Shown: positions 1 through 11,918, numbered from the stretch's first letter. The stretch: DNA of 64,000 bases from Bradyrhizobium prioriisuperbiae (GCF_032397745.1 NZ_CP135921.1:5940501-6004500); one strand, 5' to 3'. Notes: generated by a model not told the origin, from the letters alone. A program made the numbers and translations.

Positions 1-2
1 AG

Positions 3-1652
3 GGCGTCGGCGCGCACGACAACGAGCATCCGTGGGCCTTCATGACTGCTGAGGAACTGCTCGACCGCGAGGTGAAGGACCCGGTCGCCAAGCGTTTCTT
101 CAAGGTGATGGCGCGCTCCGATATCGCGACTGAGAGCCACAACACCAATGGCCTGAATGCGCTCAAGAACTTCGTGATGGATGTAGAGGGTTATATCGGC
201 CTTTACTCGATCCAGAACGGCAACGAACAGCTGATCTCCTGCCTGGAGTCGGAGATTGACGCCGAGATCAAGCTCAATCACCGCGTACTGAGGGTCGGCA
301 AGACCGAGGCGGGGCGCTATCAGCTGAACATGCTGAACGGCAAGCATCCGGTGGTCGAGGATTTCGACCTGGTGCTGATGTGCCTGCCGCACAACTGGTT
401 GACCACCGTGAACTGGGGCGGCGAGAAGCTGCGGCAGTCGATGGTGAAGCACGTCGCCTATTTCGATCGTCCGGCGCACTATCTGCGGGTGTCGGTGCTG
501 TTCGACAGCCCGTTCTGGGGCGACAAGATCCCGGGCGCTTGGTTCATGTCGGAGGCGTTCGGCGGCTGCTGCGTCTATGTCGAGGGCGCGCGCCACGATG
601 TCGGCCGGCACGGTGTGCTGAACTGGCTGATCGCGGGCTCCGACGCGCTGGCCTATGTCGGCCTGCGCGATGAGCAACTGATCGATGTCGCACTGAAGAC
701 GCTGCCGGCGTCGCTGGGCGATGCTCGCGCGCATTTTGTCGAGGGCAAGATCCACCGCTGGCTGTCGTCGGTGAATGCTATTCCGGGCGGCCTGCCGGCA
801 CGGGACGTCATCACCAATCACCGGCCCGAGCCGGTCGAGCATCCAGGGCTGGTCGTGGTCGGCGACTATCTCTTCGATTCCACCCTGAACGGCTTGCTTG
901 ATTCGTCCGATGCGGCGACCGACATCATCCTGACGCAGATGATGAAGCTGCGGAATGCCCGCGGTGAGGGGGGGCACCAGGCTTCGGACAAGATCGACCG
1001 CGCCTATTTCGAGAATTATCGCGGGGTCGGGCCCTACCACGAGGTCTGGAGCCGATTCACCGATCCATCATATCTGACCGATCTGATCCGGATCGTGTGG
1101 GGCCGGGCGAGGGGCTACAAACTCCTGATCGCGGGCTCGGCCAGCGGCGAGCTGGTGGGTGCGCTGCGCGAGCGCGGCATCGACGCCTGGGGCATCGAGA
1201 ACAATCGCGCCATTCACGCCAAGACGCCGAAAGCGCTGCGCAAGTACAACAAGCTCGGGTCCATCACCGATCTGCCGTTCCGCAACGGCCAGTTCGACTT
1301 CGTGTTCGAAACCAGCCTGTGCCACGTTTCGGAAAAACAGGTGGCGAAGGCGGTCCGCGAACTCAATCGTGTCATGAAGACGGGCCTGGTATTCGCCTCC
1401 GTCACCAGCGACATGCCGCCGGCGCTGATCGACCAGTACGACCTGCTGCGGGGTGTCAAGAAACTGGGCACCTGGTGGGAGTGGTCGGAACTGTTCTTTG
1501 GCAACGGCTTCGATCTGTCGATGAACCGGCGCGATACCATCGACGCCGTGTGGGCCGCGACCCTGGCCGCGGGCAAGGGACCGGGCAACTGGTACATCGA
1601 CGCCGACAGCCTGCGCTATTCGTTCTTTGACAAGGTCGCCGCGGACGATTAA
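3..1652 (+). CDS. FAD amine oxidase-like / SAM methyltransferase fusion (5' partial)
   Basis: The frame is open to the window edge, so the N-terminus, including the expected FAD-binding GxGxxG, lies outside. The first 300 or so visible residues look like the substrate and C-terminal parts of a flavin amine oxidase: a GNEQLI segment near residue 60, and a VVVGDYLFDSTLNG segment near residue 280 of the kind that contacts FAD at the end of these proteins. The last 200 residues form a class I methyltransferase: a motif-I-like LLIAGSASGELV, then an acidic strand end, then LPFRNGQFDFVFETSLCHV. Both halves share one continuous frame with no sign of a frameshift. The oxidase part probably oxidises an amine or desaturates a C-C bond, and the methyltransferase part adds a methyl group. 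Substrate unknown. An ABC exporter follows 82 nt downstream, which suggests a tailored, exported product (inference). Confidence 0.72.
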   Translation, partial: GVGAHDNEHPWAFMTAEELLDREVKDPVAKRFFKVMARSDIATESHNTNGLNALKNFVMDVEGYIGLYSIQNGNEQLISCLESEIDAEIKLNHRVLRVGKTEAGRYQLNMLNGKHPVVEDFDLVLMCLPHNWLTTVNWGGEKLRQSMVKHVAYFDRPAHYLRVSVLFDSPFWGDKIPGAWFMSEAFGGCCVYVEGARHDVGRHGVLNWLIAGSDALAYVGLRDEQLIDVALKTLPASLGDARAHFVEGKIHRWLSSVNAIPGGLPARDVITNHRPEPVEHPGLVVVGDYLFDSTLNGLLDSSDAATDIILTQMMKLRNARGEGGHQASDKIDRAYFENYRGVGPYHEVWSRFTDPSYLTDLIRIVWGRARGYKLLIAGSASGELVGALRERGIDAWGIENNRAIHAKTPKALRKYNKLGSITDLPFRNGQFDFVFETSLCHVSEKQVAKAVRELNRVMKTGLVFASVTSDMPPALIDQYDLLRGVKKLGTWWEWSELFFGNGFDLSMNRRDTIDAVWAATLAAGKGPGNWYIDADSLRYSFFDKVAADD

Positions 1653-1734
1653 TCGCATCATTGGATGCGACGCCGCTGCGGCGGTGCGCATTGATTTTGC
1701 GGATATGTGTGCCGCGCAGCGGTGATCGGGGTCC

Positions 1735-3753
1735 ATGGTAGTGAAGCCGGCGTCCGATGAAGACCCCGCCTCGGGACGCGATCCCGGTGCGGTGCCGGCT
1801 GATGACAAGCAGGCGGCTGTGGCTGCCGTCGGCGCAAAGCCCGAGGACACAGCCGCTTCTCCGCTCCCGCCACCGTCGCCCGTCATCGATGACGACGATG
1901 ACGACGAGGATCTAATTGCCTTTACCGCGCGCGAGGCGGCAGGCGCCTTTGCCACGCTCTACAGCTTCACCCGGCCTTTCCTGCGCAACTACCGCAAAGG
2001 GCTGCTGTTTGTCGGCATCGGTCTTCTGGTTGAGACGTTGTTCAACGTCATCATGCCGCTCAGCCTCAAGTACCTGATCGACGAGGCGCTGGGCGAGGAG
2101 GATTTCCAGGCGCTGGTGATCATCCTGTCGGTGCTGGCGGCGGCCGGCGTCGTGACCTCGCTGGTGGCGATCTGGTACGAACTGTGGGATGCGCGAACCT
2201 GCGCGGCGATTATCGCCGACGTGCGCAATAAGCTGTTCGAGCACGTCCAGAATCTGCCGTCGGCGTTTTTCGCCCGCACCAAGCGCGGCGAGATCCTGTC
2301 GCGTTTTTCCGTCGACATGGCGGCCTATGAAGGCGCGATCAAGCATCTCGCCAACAGCGCTTTGCTGCCGTTTTTCGAGCTGATCGCCGGCATCGTGCTG
2401 ATGCTCTGGCTGAACTGGCAGCTTGCCGCCGTGGCGCTGCTGGTGTTTCCGATCACCCTGATCGGGCCGCGGATCCTGACCCCAAAGGCCGTGACGGCCA
2501 ATTACGAGCAGAAGGTCAACGAGGCGGCGATCCTCGGCGTGGTGCAGGAAAACGTCGCGGCGCAGGCGGTGGTCAAGGCGTTTGGCCTGCAGCGCCGCGC
2601 GCTGGGTTGGTTCGGTTCACGCAACCATGATGCCCGCCGCTCGATGGCGAAGGCGACCTTCCTGTCCACCATGGTGGAACGCACCGTGACCATCTCGGTG
2701 CTGTTGCTGCATCTCGTCGTGCTGGCGATCGGCGCCTATCTCGCCACCAACGGCCAGATCACCATTGGAACCTTCGTCACCTTTGAGAGCGCGTTCTGGG
2801 AGATTTCCTACAACATCGCCCACCTGATGCATTTCATCCCGGTGGCGATTTCGTCGGCGGCAGCCGTGCAGCACATGCAGGAGATGCTCGACGAGCCGCA
2901 GCGCGGCGCCGATCGCACCGGAGCCCCGGATCTGCCGCGCATCACCCACGACATCACCTTCGATCGGGTGACATTCCGATACGAAAACAGCGAAACGCCG
3001 ATCCTCGATGGGCTGACGCTGAAGCTGACCGTCGGCAAGAGCATCGCGATCGTCGGACCCAGCGGCTCCGGCAAGAGTACGCTGCTCAATTTGATTTTGC
3101 GGCTTTACGTGCCGGACGAGGGGCGGCTGACCATCGATGGCGTCGACATCCGCCGGGTCACCCGGGATTCGCTTCGCAGCAGTATGGCGGTGGTGTTCCA
3201 GGAGAACATGCTGTTCAACATGTCGCTGATGGAGAATATCCGTCTCGGCAAGGAAGGCGCGACCGACGAGGACGTGATCGAGGCCGCCAAAAGGGCCGAG
3301 ATTCATACGCACATCATGAGCCTGCCACAGGGCTACGACACCGTGGTTGGCGAACGCGGTGACACGCTGTCGGGCGGCCAGCGCCAGCGCATCGCGATTG
3401 CGCGGGCCATCGTGCGCAATCCCTCGGTGCTGCTGCTGGACGAGGCGACCTCGGCGCTCGACCAGACCACGGAAGCGGCGATCAATCGCACGCTGCTGAA
3501 TCTCGCCCGCGGCCGCACCATGATCTTCTCCACCCACCGCCTGACCTCGGTGGTGGAGATGGACGAAATCATCGTGATCAATGGCGGCCGTGCGATCGAG
3601 CGCGGCACGCACGAGGAACTGCTCGCGCTCAACGGCGCGTACCGTAAGCTCTGGGACGACCAGTCGCACACACCGCATCACGCTGTCGAGGATGCGGACG
3701 ATGACGATGACGATGATGATGATGACGAGGACGACGACGACGACGACGAATAA
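1735..3753 (+). CDS. ABC exporter half-transporter (fused membrane and ATPase domains) with acidic ends
   Basis: A 672-residue fused exporter of the MsbA/ATM1 type that would act as a dimer in the inner membrane. Residues about 85-370 are a six-helix transmembrane domain. The ATPase domain follows, with Walker A GPSGSGKST near residue 440, signature LSGGQ near 544, Walker B VLLLDEAT near 566 and the H-loop STHR near 600. Two features are odd: a low-complexity 60-residue N-terminal extension ending in a short Asp run near residues 52-59, and a C-terminal tail of almost only Asp and Glu (last 20 residues) coded by a GAY repeat. The ATG has only a weak GGGG upstream, so a later start that drops part of the acidic extension is possible. 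The substrate cannot be read from sequence; the neighbours suggest a tailored small molecule. Confidence 0.88.
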   Translation: MVVKPASDEDPASGRDPGAVPADDKQAAVAAVGAKPEDTAASPLPPPSPVIDDDDDDEDLIAFTAREAAGAFATLYSFTRPFLRNYRKGLLFVGIGLLVETLFNVIMPLSLKYLIDEALGEEDFQALVIILSVLAAAGVVTSLVAIWYELWDARTCAAIIADVRNKLFEHVQNLPSAFFARTKRGEILSRFSVDMAAYEGAIKHLANSALLPFFELIAGIVLMLWLNWQLAAVALLVFPITLIGPRILTPKAVTANYEQKVNEAAILGVVQENVAAQAVVKAFGLQRRALGWFGSRNHDARRSMAKATFLSTMVERTVTISVLLLHLVVLAIGAYLATNGQITIGTFVTFESAFWEISYNIAHLMHFIPVAISSAAAVQHMQEMLDEPQRGADRTGAPDLPRITHDITFDRVTFRYENSETPILDGLTLKLTVGKSIAIVGPSGSGKSTLLNLILRLYVPDEGRLTIDGVDIRRVTRDSLRSSMAVVFQENMLFNMSLMENIRLGKEGATDEDVIEAAKRAEIHTHIMSLPQGYDTVVGERGDTLSGGQRQRIAIARAIVRNPSVLLLDEATSALDQTTEAAINRTLLNLARGRTMIFSTHRLTSVVEMDEIIVINGGRAIERGTHEELLALNGAYRKLWDDQSHTPHHAVEDADDDDDDDDDDEDDDDDDE

Positions 3754-3776
3754 AGCGCAGGCCGTCGCGTCGCCGA

Positions 3777-3795
3777 GCCGCGTACTTTACGCGGC
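3777..3795. terminator. Hairpin between convergent genes
   Basis: A perfect 8-bp stem (GCCGCGTA / TACGCGGC) with a 3-base loop lies between the convergent ABC exporter and FAD monooxygenase genes and covers the stop codon of the latter. There is no T-run on either side, so termination efficiency is uncertain. Confidence 0.4.
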
Positions 3796-4974
3796 GAGCT
3801 TGCCGGAGGTAGGACCCGCGTGGCCACCGGGGCGATGCGGCGCGCGCAACTGCCGCGCGGCTCCGATTCCGGCGCGCAGGATAAAGCGCGCCCAGCGCTG
3901 CGCCTCCCAGATCAAGCCGTCATTGATGGACACCGAGCGCAACTGATAGGCCTGCTCCATCGATGCCTGATCGGAGGCGCACTTGACCGGATCGTCGTAG
4001 AATTCGGTGATCTTGGTCGCGGCCATGCCGGGGCTCGCAAGCCAGTTCGGGATGTGGACACTGCAGAGCTGCTCGACGTCGGCGAACACCTTCCGGGTGC
4101 CGGTGCCGGCCGCGGGGCAGGAGGTCGCAAAGGCGTCGCCGACCAGCACGACGCCGGCCTGGCGATGCCCCTGGGTAACGTAGAGATCTGCCGGCCGGAT
4201 CTTGATCGGGCCGACCACGTCGATCTCTCCGGTCAGCGGCCGAAGATTTGGCATTAGGTCGAACAGGCTGGTCTCCGGGGCGCGGCGCATGTCGCGCAGC
4301 CACGGATCGTCCATGGTGCGATAGACCATCAGGTTGGCGCGCATCGACGATCCGATCGGAAACAGCGTCAGATAGGCCATCCGGGCGGCTATGGTCTCGC
4401 CATAGTAGGTCAGGGCACCAAAATCGAACGCCAGCGCATGGCGCGGCTTGAGATCAAATCCGAGCGTGATCGAGTGGCATGCGCTGGTGACGATCCGCTC
4501 CACGCCAAGCTGATGGCGCAGACCGACGTTCAGTCCATTGGCGAGAACGACCAGGCGCGCACGCACGGTCTCGCCGTTCGACAATGTCACCTGTTGTTTG
4601 TCGGCGCTGGTGGAAACACCTGTCGCCTTGGCGACGATGACATCGACGGCCGCTGGAACGGCGGCCCGCATGGCGTTGACAAGACCGTCGTAGAGAAAGC
4701 CGTACTGGTCGCCGGGACGCCGGTCGATCACCCGTCCCAGGCGCGCGACCCAGACGGTCTTGTCGTAGGTCATGGCCGGCATCATCTGATCGGCGAGGCC
4801 GATCCGGCGCAGGATGTCGATCTGCGGGCCATCGAGTTTTTCGCAGCGGAAGTCCGGCGGATACACCGGATGCGGATCAATCAGCGCGACGCTGATGCCG
4901 GCGCGGCCGAGCATGGCGGCGGCGGTCGAGCCGGCCAGGCCTGCGCCAATGATCGCAACGTCGGTTTCCCGCAT
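3787..4974 (-). CDS. FAD-dependent monooxygenase (PHBH fold)
   Basis: A 395-residue class A flavoprotein monooxygenase. The N-terminus carries the dinucleotide-binding GAGLAG at residues 10-15, and the GD motif (VGDAFATSCPAAGTGT) comes late in the protein, as in UbiH, PHBH and tryptophan-halogenase-like enzymes. It probably inserts one oxygen atom into an aromatic or unsaturated substrate using NAD(P)H; the lysine motif of flavin halogenases is not evident. The ATG at 4974 is preferred over an in-frame TTG at 4989 because AGAGG sits 7 nt before it. The gene is convergent to the ABC exporter. Grouping it with the amine-oxidase/methyltransferase protein as one biosynthetic locus is inference. 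Confidence 0.75.
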   Translation of the reverse strand: MRETDVAIIGAGLAGSTAAAMLGRAGISVALIDPHPVYPPDFRCEKLDGPQIDILRRIGLADQMMPAMTYDKTVWVARLGRVIDRRPGDQYGFLYDGLVNAMRAAVPAAVDVIVAKATGVSTSADKQQVTLSNGETVRARLVVLANGLNVGLRHQLGVERIVTSACHSITLGFDLKPRHALAFDFGALTYYGETIAARMAYLTLFPIGSSMRANLMVYRTMDDPWLRDMRRAPETSLFDLMPNLRPLTGEIDVVGPIKIRPADLYVTQGHRQAGVVLVGDAFATSCPAAGTGTRKVFADVEQLCSVHIPNWLASPGMAATKITEFYDDPVKCASDQASMEQAYQLRSVSINDGLIWEAQRWARFILRAGIGAARQLRAPHRPGGHAGPTSGKLAA

Positions 4975-5491
4975 GTCGTGCCTCTTCAAGAGGGGTTATC
5001 ATCGCCTCAGGCCAGCGAATAAAGTTTGAAGGATGTCGGTTAATAGTGCGCCGAAATATGTTTCAAAATACTATTTCCAAATATTGTTTCTAAGTATTTC
5101 GACGGCGGCGTCGCGGTAACCACGTGGGCTGAATGGCGCAAATTGTCTTAGTCTGCGGCGCCTATGTTGGTAGGTTGGCACCACTTGCTTTGCCGATCGA
5201 GGCTCCGATGCGGGCAGACGTCGTTGCGCAACCGCGGCGTACATCCGGTCGGCACTGCGGCCAGCGGTAGAGCGACGAGGGGCGTGAACCGCAGGGGGAA
5301 AACTGCGGACACAGACCAGCGTCCGTTGGATGTGGATGGCAGGCCGTCTCACGGCGCGGGCGGTGGCGGAACTGCGTGCGATGTAACAGACTCTGCTCGG
5401 CATGTCCGATTCCGGGGCAGGGTTTCCGGTTCCCATTCTGCCTGGTTTTAAGCCATCGCATTTCTATCTCCGAACCAAAGGCGCGTGATGA
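4975..5491. other. Intergenic region with AT-rich block
   Basis: No convincing gene lies here. The open frames are Arg-rich, lack ribosome sites and overlap one another on both strands. About 5038-5100 is strikingly AT-rich for this genome and contains a near-direct repeat, AAATATGTTTC at 5054 and AAATATTGTTTC at 5079. This is a likely promoter or operator for the monooxygenase gene on the minus strand. The rest (5101-5470) is GC-rich and shows nothing recognisable. Confidence 0.4.
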
Positions 5492-6511
5492 TTGCAGGCC
5501 GAAATAGTCAGCTTCGGGTACGCCTCCCGGAGCGCCTCATATGATCGGATACGCCCTTTGAGCATCAGGGCTGAGCGCGAAGATCAGGTCGACTACGAGG
5601 AAACCGCTCGGCTGGCGAACCGGGTGTTCGCAGCGATGAAGATTTCTTTCGAGGCGCGGCAACTGCAGTGGTTCTACGAGCGCTGTTTTTCGCAGGGAGC
5701 AGCAGTCATCGCGCTTCGGCACAACGATCTCAAGGTCGGACAGATGGCGATGGTGCGCCAGACCATCATGACCAACGGCGGAGCGGAGGCCGCTGTGCAA
5801 CTCGTCGATCTGTTCGTGCTGCCGGAACATCGCGGCCGGCAAAGTCTTGAACAGCTGTTTGGAGCGGTCGAGACCGAGTGTCTCGCCCAGGATATCCGTT
5901 TTGCGATCGGCATGCCGAATGCTGCGGCCACGGGTGTGAACGAGTTTTTTTTCAAACTCCAGCCGTTCCTTCGGATGCCGTTGTGCATGGGCGTGGCGCT
6001 GCCTTTCGAGTTGCCCTGGTCAGCACGACGGACGCCGTTGTCCTACCGCTTCGACCGGACCGACAGGAGCCGGAGCCTGGAGTTATTCGCGCGGTTTCGG
6101 ACGGCGCCGGACGTCAACGGGCAACCATGGGATGAGACCAGCCTGTTCGATCGCCTGTGCGGGTACAAGCAGCGGTACGGTGTTCATGCGCTGGATGACC
6201 TGCTTCTGATCTCCTCGCCGCGGGTGTCGCGCGGCATCAGCTACACGCTGCTCTGCGGCTTCTTGACTAGCCCTGGCACGACCGCCGATCCCGGCACCAT
6301 GCGTGCGCTGGTGCACAGCGCCTGTGGCATGTGGGGGCGGCGGGTGTTCGCTTATGCCGGCGTCAATTCCGGACTGGCGTCGCTGCCGGGGATTCGGCTG
6401 CCCGATAGCATCAGGCCATCCCCGTTGCTGGTCCAGTTGCGGGACTTCAAGCCGGACCGGGAGCCGCTGCGTCTGGACCGCTTTCAGCTGCTGGACTTCG
6501 ATTTTGCCTGA
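5492..6511 (+). CDS. GNAT-like acyltransferase, uncertain
   Basis: A protein of up to 339 residues. Residues about 35-165 look like a GNAT fold: a strand ending in VDLFVLPEHRGRQSLEQLF resembles motif A, where the acyl-CoA pyrophosphate loop normally is, although the usual Q/RxxGxG/A is degenerate (RGRQSL). The C-terminal 170 residues match nothing I recognise. The start is unclear: TTG at 5492 or TTG at 5558 fits the frame, the first good ATG is at 5636, and a well-placed AAAGG serves an ATG at 5488 in another frame that stops after 18 codons. Substrate unknown. It is the last gene before the ribosomal leader. Confidence 0.55.
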   Translation: MQAEIVSFGYASRSASYDRIRPLSIRAEREDQVDYEETARLANRVFAAMKISFEARQLQWFYERCFSQGAAVIALRHNDLKVGQMAMVRQTIMTNGGAEAAVQLVDLFVLPEHRGRQSLEQLFGAVETECLAQDIRFAIGMPNAAATGVNEFFFKLQPFLRMPLCMGVALPFELPWSARRTPLSYRFDRTDRSRSLELFARFRTAPDVNGQPWDETSLFDRLCGYKQRYGVHALDDLLLISSPRVSRGISYTLLCGFLTSPGTTADPGTMRALVHSACGMWGRRVFAYAGVNSGLASLPGIRLPDSIRPSPLLVQLRDFKPDREPLRLDRFQLLDFDFA

Positions 6512-6791
6512 GTGTCTCTCGGAATCGCTACCGAAATACCTTTATTCTGGTTCTGGGCGCCCCTAAGGCAGGTTCCGCTCCACCAAATTCGATAAAACCC
6601 GGATAGAATTTGGCGGCCGGTTCTGGCTTTTGACTCCGACCCCCGATGCGGCGCCGGGAGGCGAGGGACCCCAAGCAGCTCCGACTCGCGTGTCCGGCGA
6701 TTCTCCCGCAACGCGCCAAACGTGTTGCGGAGCACCCGCGGCGATGTCAGAAGTGCCTGTGCGACACTGACTTCTTGAATCGTGTTTGTTC

Positions 6792-6820
6792 TTGACTTGA
6801 TCGGCGAGGGCCGTTAGAAC
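6792..6820 (+). promoter_or_regulatory. Candidate sigma-70 promoter for the str operon
   Basis: TTGACT and TAGAAC are separated by exactly 17 bp, the spacing expected for a housekeeping sigma-70 promoter in alphaproteobacteria. Use of this site would give rpsL a leader of about 425 nt. Weaker boxes nearer to rpsL cannot be excluded. Confidence 0.35.
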
Positions 6821-7208
6821 CCGGCCACTTAACGACAGGCGGTGAGCTTCGTCTGCGTCGGAACGGAACACCCAAATCATCTTCCAGTTCGTTAGATCTG
6901 GATCGAGACGGGCACCAACCTCGACGAATGTCGCTCAAACGCTGTCGATATAGCCAGTCACTGCCAAGTCAATCTTGATCCCTTATGCGACGCCGTCGGC
7001 GGCAGCATCAGGAGATAGGTTTCGGAAGCATGATCGCGGCGGACCTTATGGTGCGTTGTGATCCTCTGTGACTTCGAAGCGCCTCCGCTCAGATAATGAG
7101 TGGTTGGCGTGATTTCGTTTTGCGTGGATGCGTAGGTTCCCTGCACCAGATGGGGCCGCTGCATGAAGCGCGAAGCGACCCGACCGGACGGGATGTCCGA
7201 CAAATTTT

Positions 7209-7228
7209 GCGAAACCGGTTGGTTTCGC
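7209..7228 (+). promoter_or_regulatory. Leader hairpin before rpsL
   Basis: Perfect 8-bp inverted repeat GCGAAACC-GGTT-GGTTTCGC ending 23 nt before the rpsL ATG, just ahead of the ribosome site GAGGGTGAAGG. In enterobacteria str-operon feedback by S7 acts between rpsL and rpsG; a control role for this hairpin is only a guess. Confidence 0.45.
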
Positions 7229-7251
7229 GCGAACGAGGGTGAAGGCGAACA

Positions 7252-7623
7252 ATGCCGACGATCAACCAGCTGATCGCAAATCCGCGGGCCGTCCAGAAGG
7301 CGCGCAAGAAGGTGCCGGCTCTGCAGCAGTCGCCGCAGAAGCGTGGCGTGTGCACGCGCGTCTACACCACGACGCCGAAGAAGCCGAACTCGGCGCTTCG
7401 TAAGGTCGCCAAGGTGCGCCTGACCAATGGCTTCGAGGTGATCGGCTACATCCCGGGTGAAGGTCACAACCTTCAGGAGCACTCGGTGGTCATGATCCGC
7501 GGCGGCCGCGTCAAGGATTTGCCCGGCGTGCGTTACCACATCCTCCGCGGCGTCCTCGATACCCAGGGCGTCAAGAACCGTAAGCAGCGTCGTTCGAAGT
7601 ACGGCGCGAAGCGTCCGAAGTAA
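7252..7623 (+). CDS. rpsL: 30S ribosomal protein S12
   Basis: Decoding-centre protein of the small subunit, 123 residues, full length. The conserved [12 protein letters not shown] loop and the [11 protein letters not shown] segment are present. Lys43 and Lys88, the positions classically altered in streptomycin resistance, are both lysine, so no such substitution is visible. A strong ribosome site (GAGGGTGAAGG) precedes the ATG. First gene of the str operon, followed 15 nt later by rpsG. Confidence 0.98.
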   Translation: MPTINQLIANPRAVQKARKKVPALQQSPQKRGVCTRVYTTTPKKPNSALRKVAKVRLTNGFEVIGYIPGEGHNLQEHSVVMIRGGRVKDLPGVRYHILRGVLDTQGVKNRKQRRSKYGAKRPK

Positions 7624-8109
<486 letters not shown>

Positions 8110-8141
8110 CGGCGACACGAACGGAATTTAAGGAACAACCT

Positions 8142-10214
<2,073 letters not shown>

Positions 10215-10218
10215 TCGT

Positions 10219-10236
10219 CTTTGACTGAAGTCAAAG
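10219..10236 (+). promoter_or_regulatory. Hairpin in the fusA-tuf gap
   Basis: Perfect stem CTTTGAC-TGAA-GTCAAAG placed between the fusA stop codon and the tuf ribosome site (GGAGAG). It has no T-run, so it is more likely an RNA processing, stability or control element than a terminator. Confidence 0.4.
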
Positions 10237-10253
10237 CCTGAACGGAGAGTGTC

Positions 10254-11444
<1,191 letters not shown>

Positions 11445-11451
11445 CACTGTC

Positions 11452-11475
11452 GTGCCCCGCAGCAATGCGGGGCAC
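11452..11475 (+). promoter_or_regulatory. Hairpin 1 of the tuf-rpsJ gap
   Basis: Perfect 9-bp stem GTGCCCCGC/GCGGGGCAC with a 6-base loop, 8 nt after the tuf stop. Strong enough for termination, but no U-tract follows, so an attenuator, processing or stability role is equally possible. Confidence 0.5.
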
Positions 11476-11478
11476 CCA

Positions 11479-11502
11479 GTAATCCGCGAGGTCGCGGGTT
11501 AC
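11479..11502 (+). promoter_or_regulatory. Hairpin 2 of the tuf-rpsJ gap
   Basis: 10-bp stem GTAATCCGCG/CGCGGGTTAC with a 4-base loop (one T-G wobble), starting 4 nt after hairpin 1. The two would stack in the RNA upstream of rpsJ. Confidence 0.45.
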
Positions 11503-11526
11503 ATTCACGGCTGACGAATTACTGGA

Positions 11527-11542
11527 TCGCTCACTGGAGCGA
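11527..11542 (+). promoter_or_regulatory. Hairpin 3 of the tuf-rpsJ gap
   Basis: Stem TCGCTC-ACTG-GAGCGA ending 24 nt before the rpsJ ATG. It lies where ribosome loading on rpsJ could be affected. Confidence 0.35.
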
Positions 11543-11565
11543 TGACGAAAAGAAAGACAACGGCA

Positions 11566-11874
11566 ATGAACGGCCAAAACATCCGCATCCGGCTCAAGGC
11601 GTTCGACCATCGAATTCTCGATACGTCGACCCGCGAGATCGTGAATACGGCGAAACGCACCGGCGCGCAGGTGCGTGGACCCATCCCGCTGCCGACGCGC
11701 ATCGAGAAGTTCACCGTCAACCGTTCGCCGCACGTCGACAAGAAGAGCCGCGAGCAGTTCGAAATGCGTACGCATAAGCGCCTGCTCGACATCGTCGATC
11801 CGACGCCGCAGACGGTCGATGCTCTGATGAAGCTCGACCTGGCTGCCGGTGTCGACGTCGAAATCAAGCTTTAA
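11566..11874 (+). CDS. rpsJ: 30S ribosomal protein S10
   Basis: 102-residue S10, a 30S head protein that also serves as NusE in antitermination. I start it at the ATG giving [16 protein letters not shown], the usual alphaproteobacterial N-terminus; an in-frame ATG 24 nt upstream would add eight residues but overlaps a hairpin. First gene of the S10 segment, separated from tuf by three stem-loops. Confidence 0.97.
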
Positions 11875-11918
11875 GTTCAGGGTCCGGGTTTTCGGACGAA
11901 GAGATAGGAAGAACGCCA

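Larger units (their letters stand above)
6512..7251. other. Long non-coding leader before the str operon
   Basis: 740 nt without a supportable gene; open frames on the minus strand are short, overlapping and lack ribosome sites. The right half must contain the promoter and leader of rpsL. A TTGACT-17-TAGAAC match begins at 6792, and a perfect hairpin sits just before the rpsL ribosome site. No tRNA cloverleaf was recognised. Confidence 0.5.

Noticed and set aside
5071..5461. Open frames of 95-121 codons on both strands of the intergenic region
   Set aside because: They overlap each other, are Arg/Pro-rich and lack ribosome sites.
6512..7251. Possible tRNA or small RNA gene in the str leader
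   Set aside because: No cloverleaf with a TTCRANY arm could be drawn; only a simple hairpin is supported.
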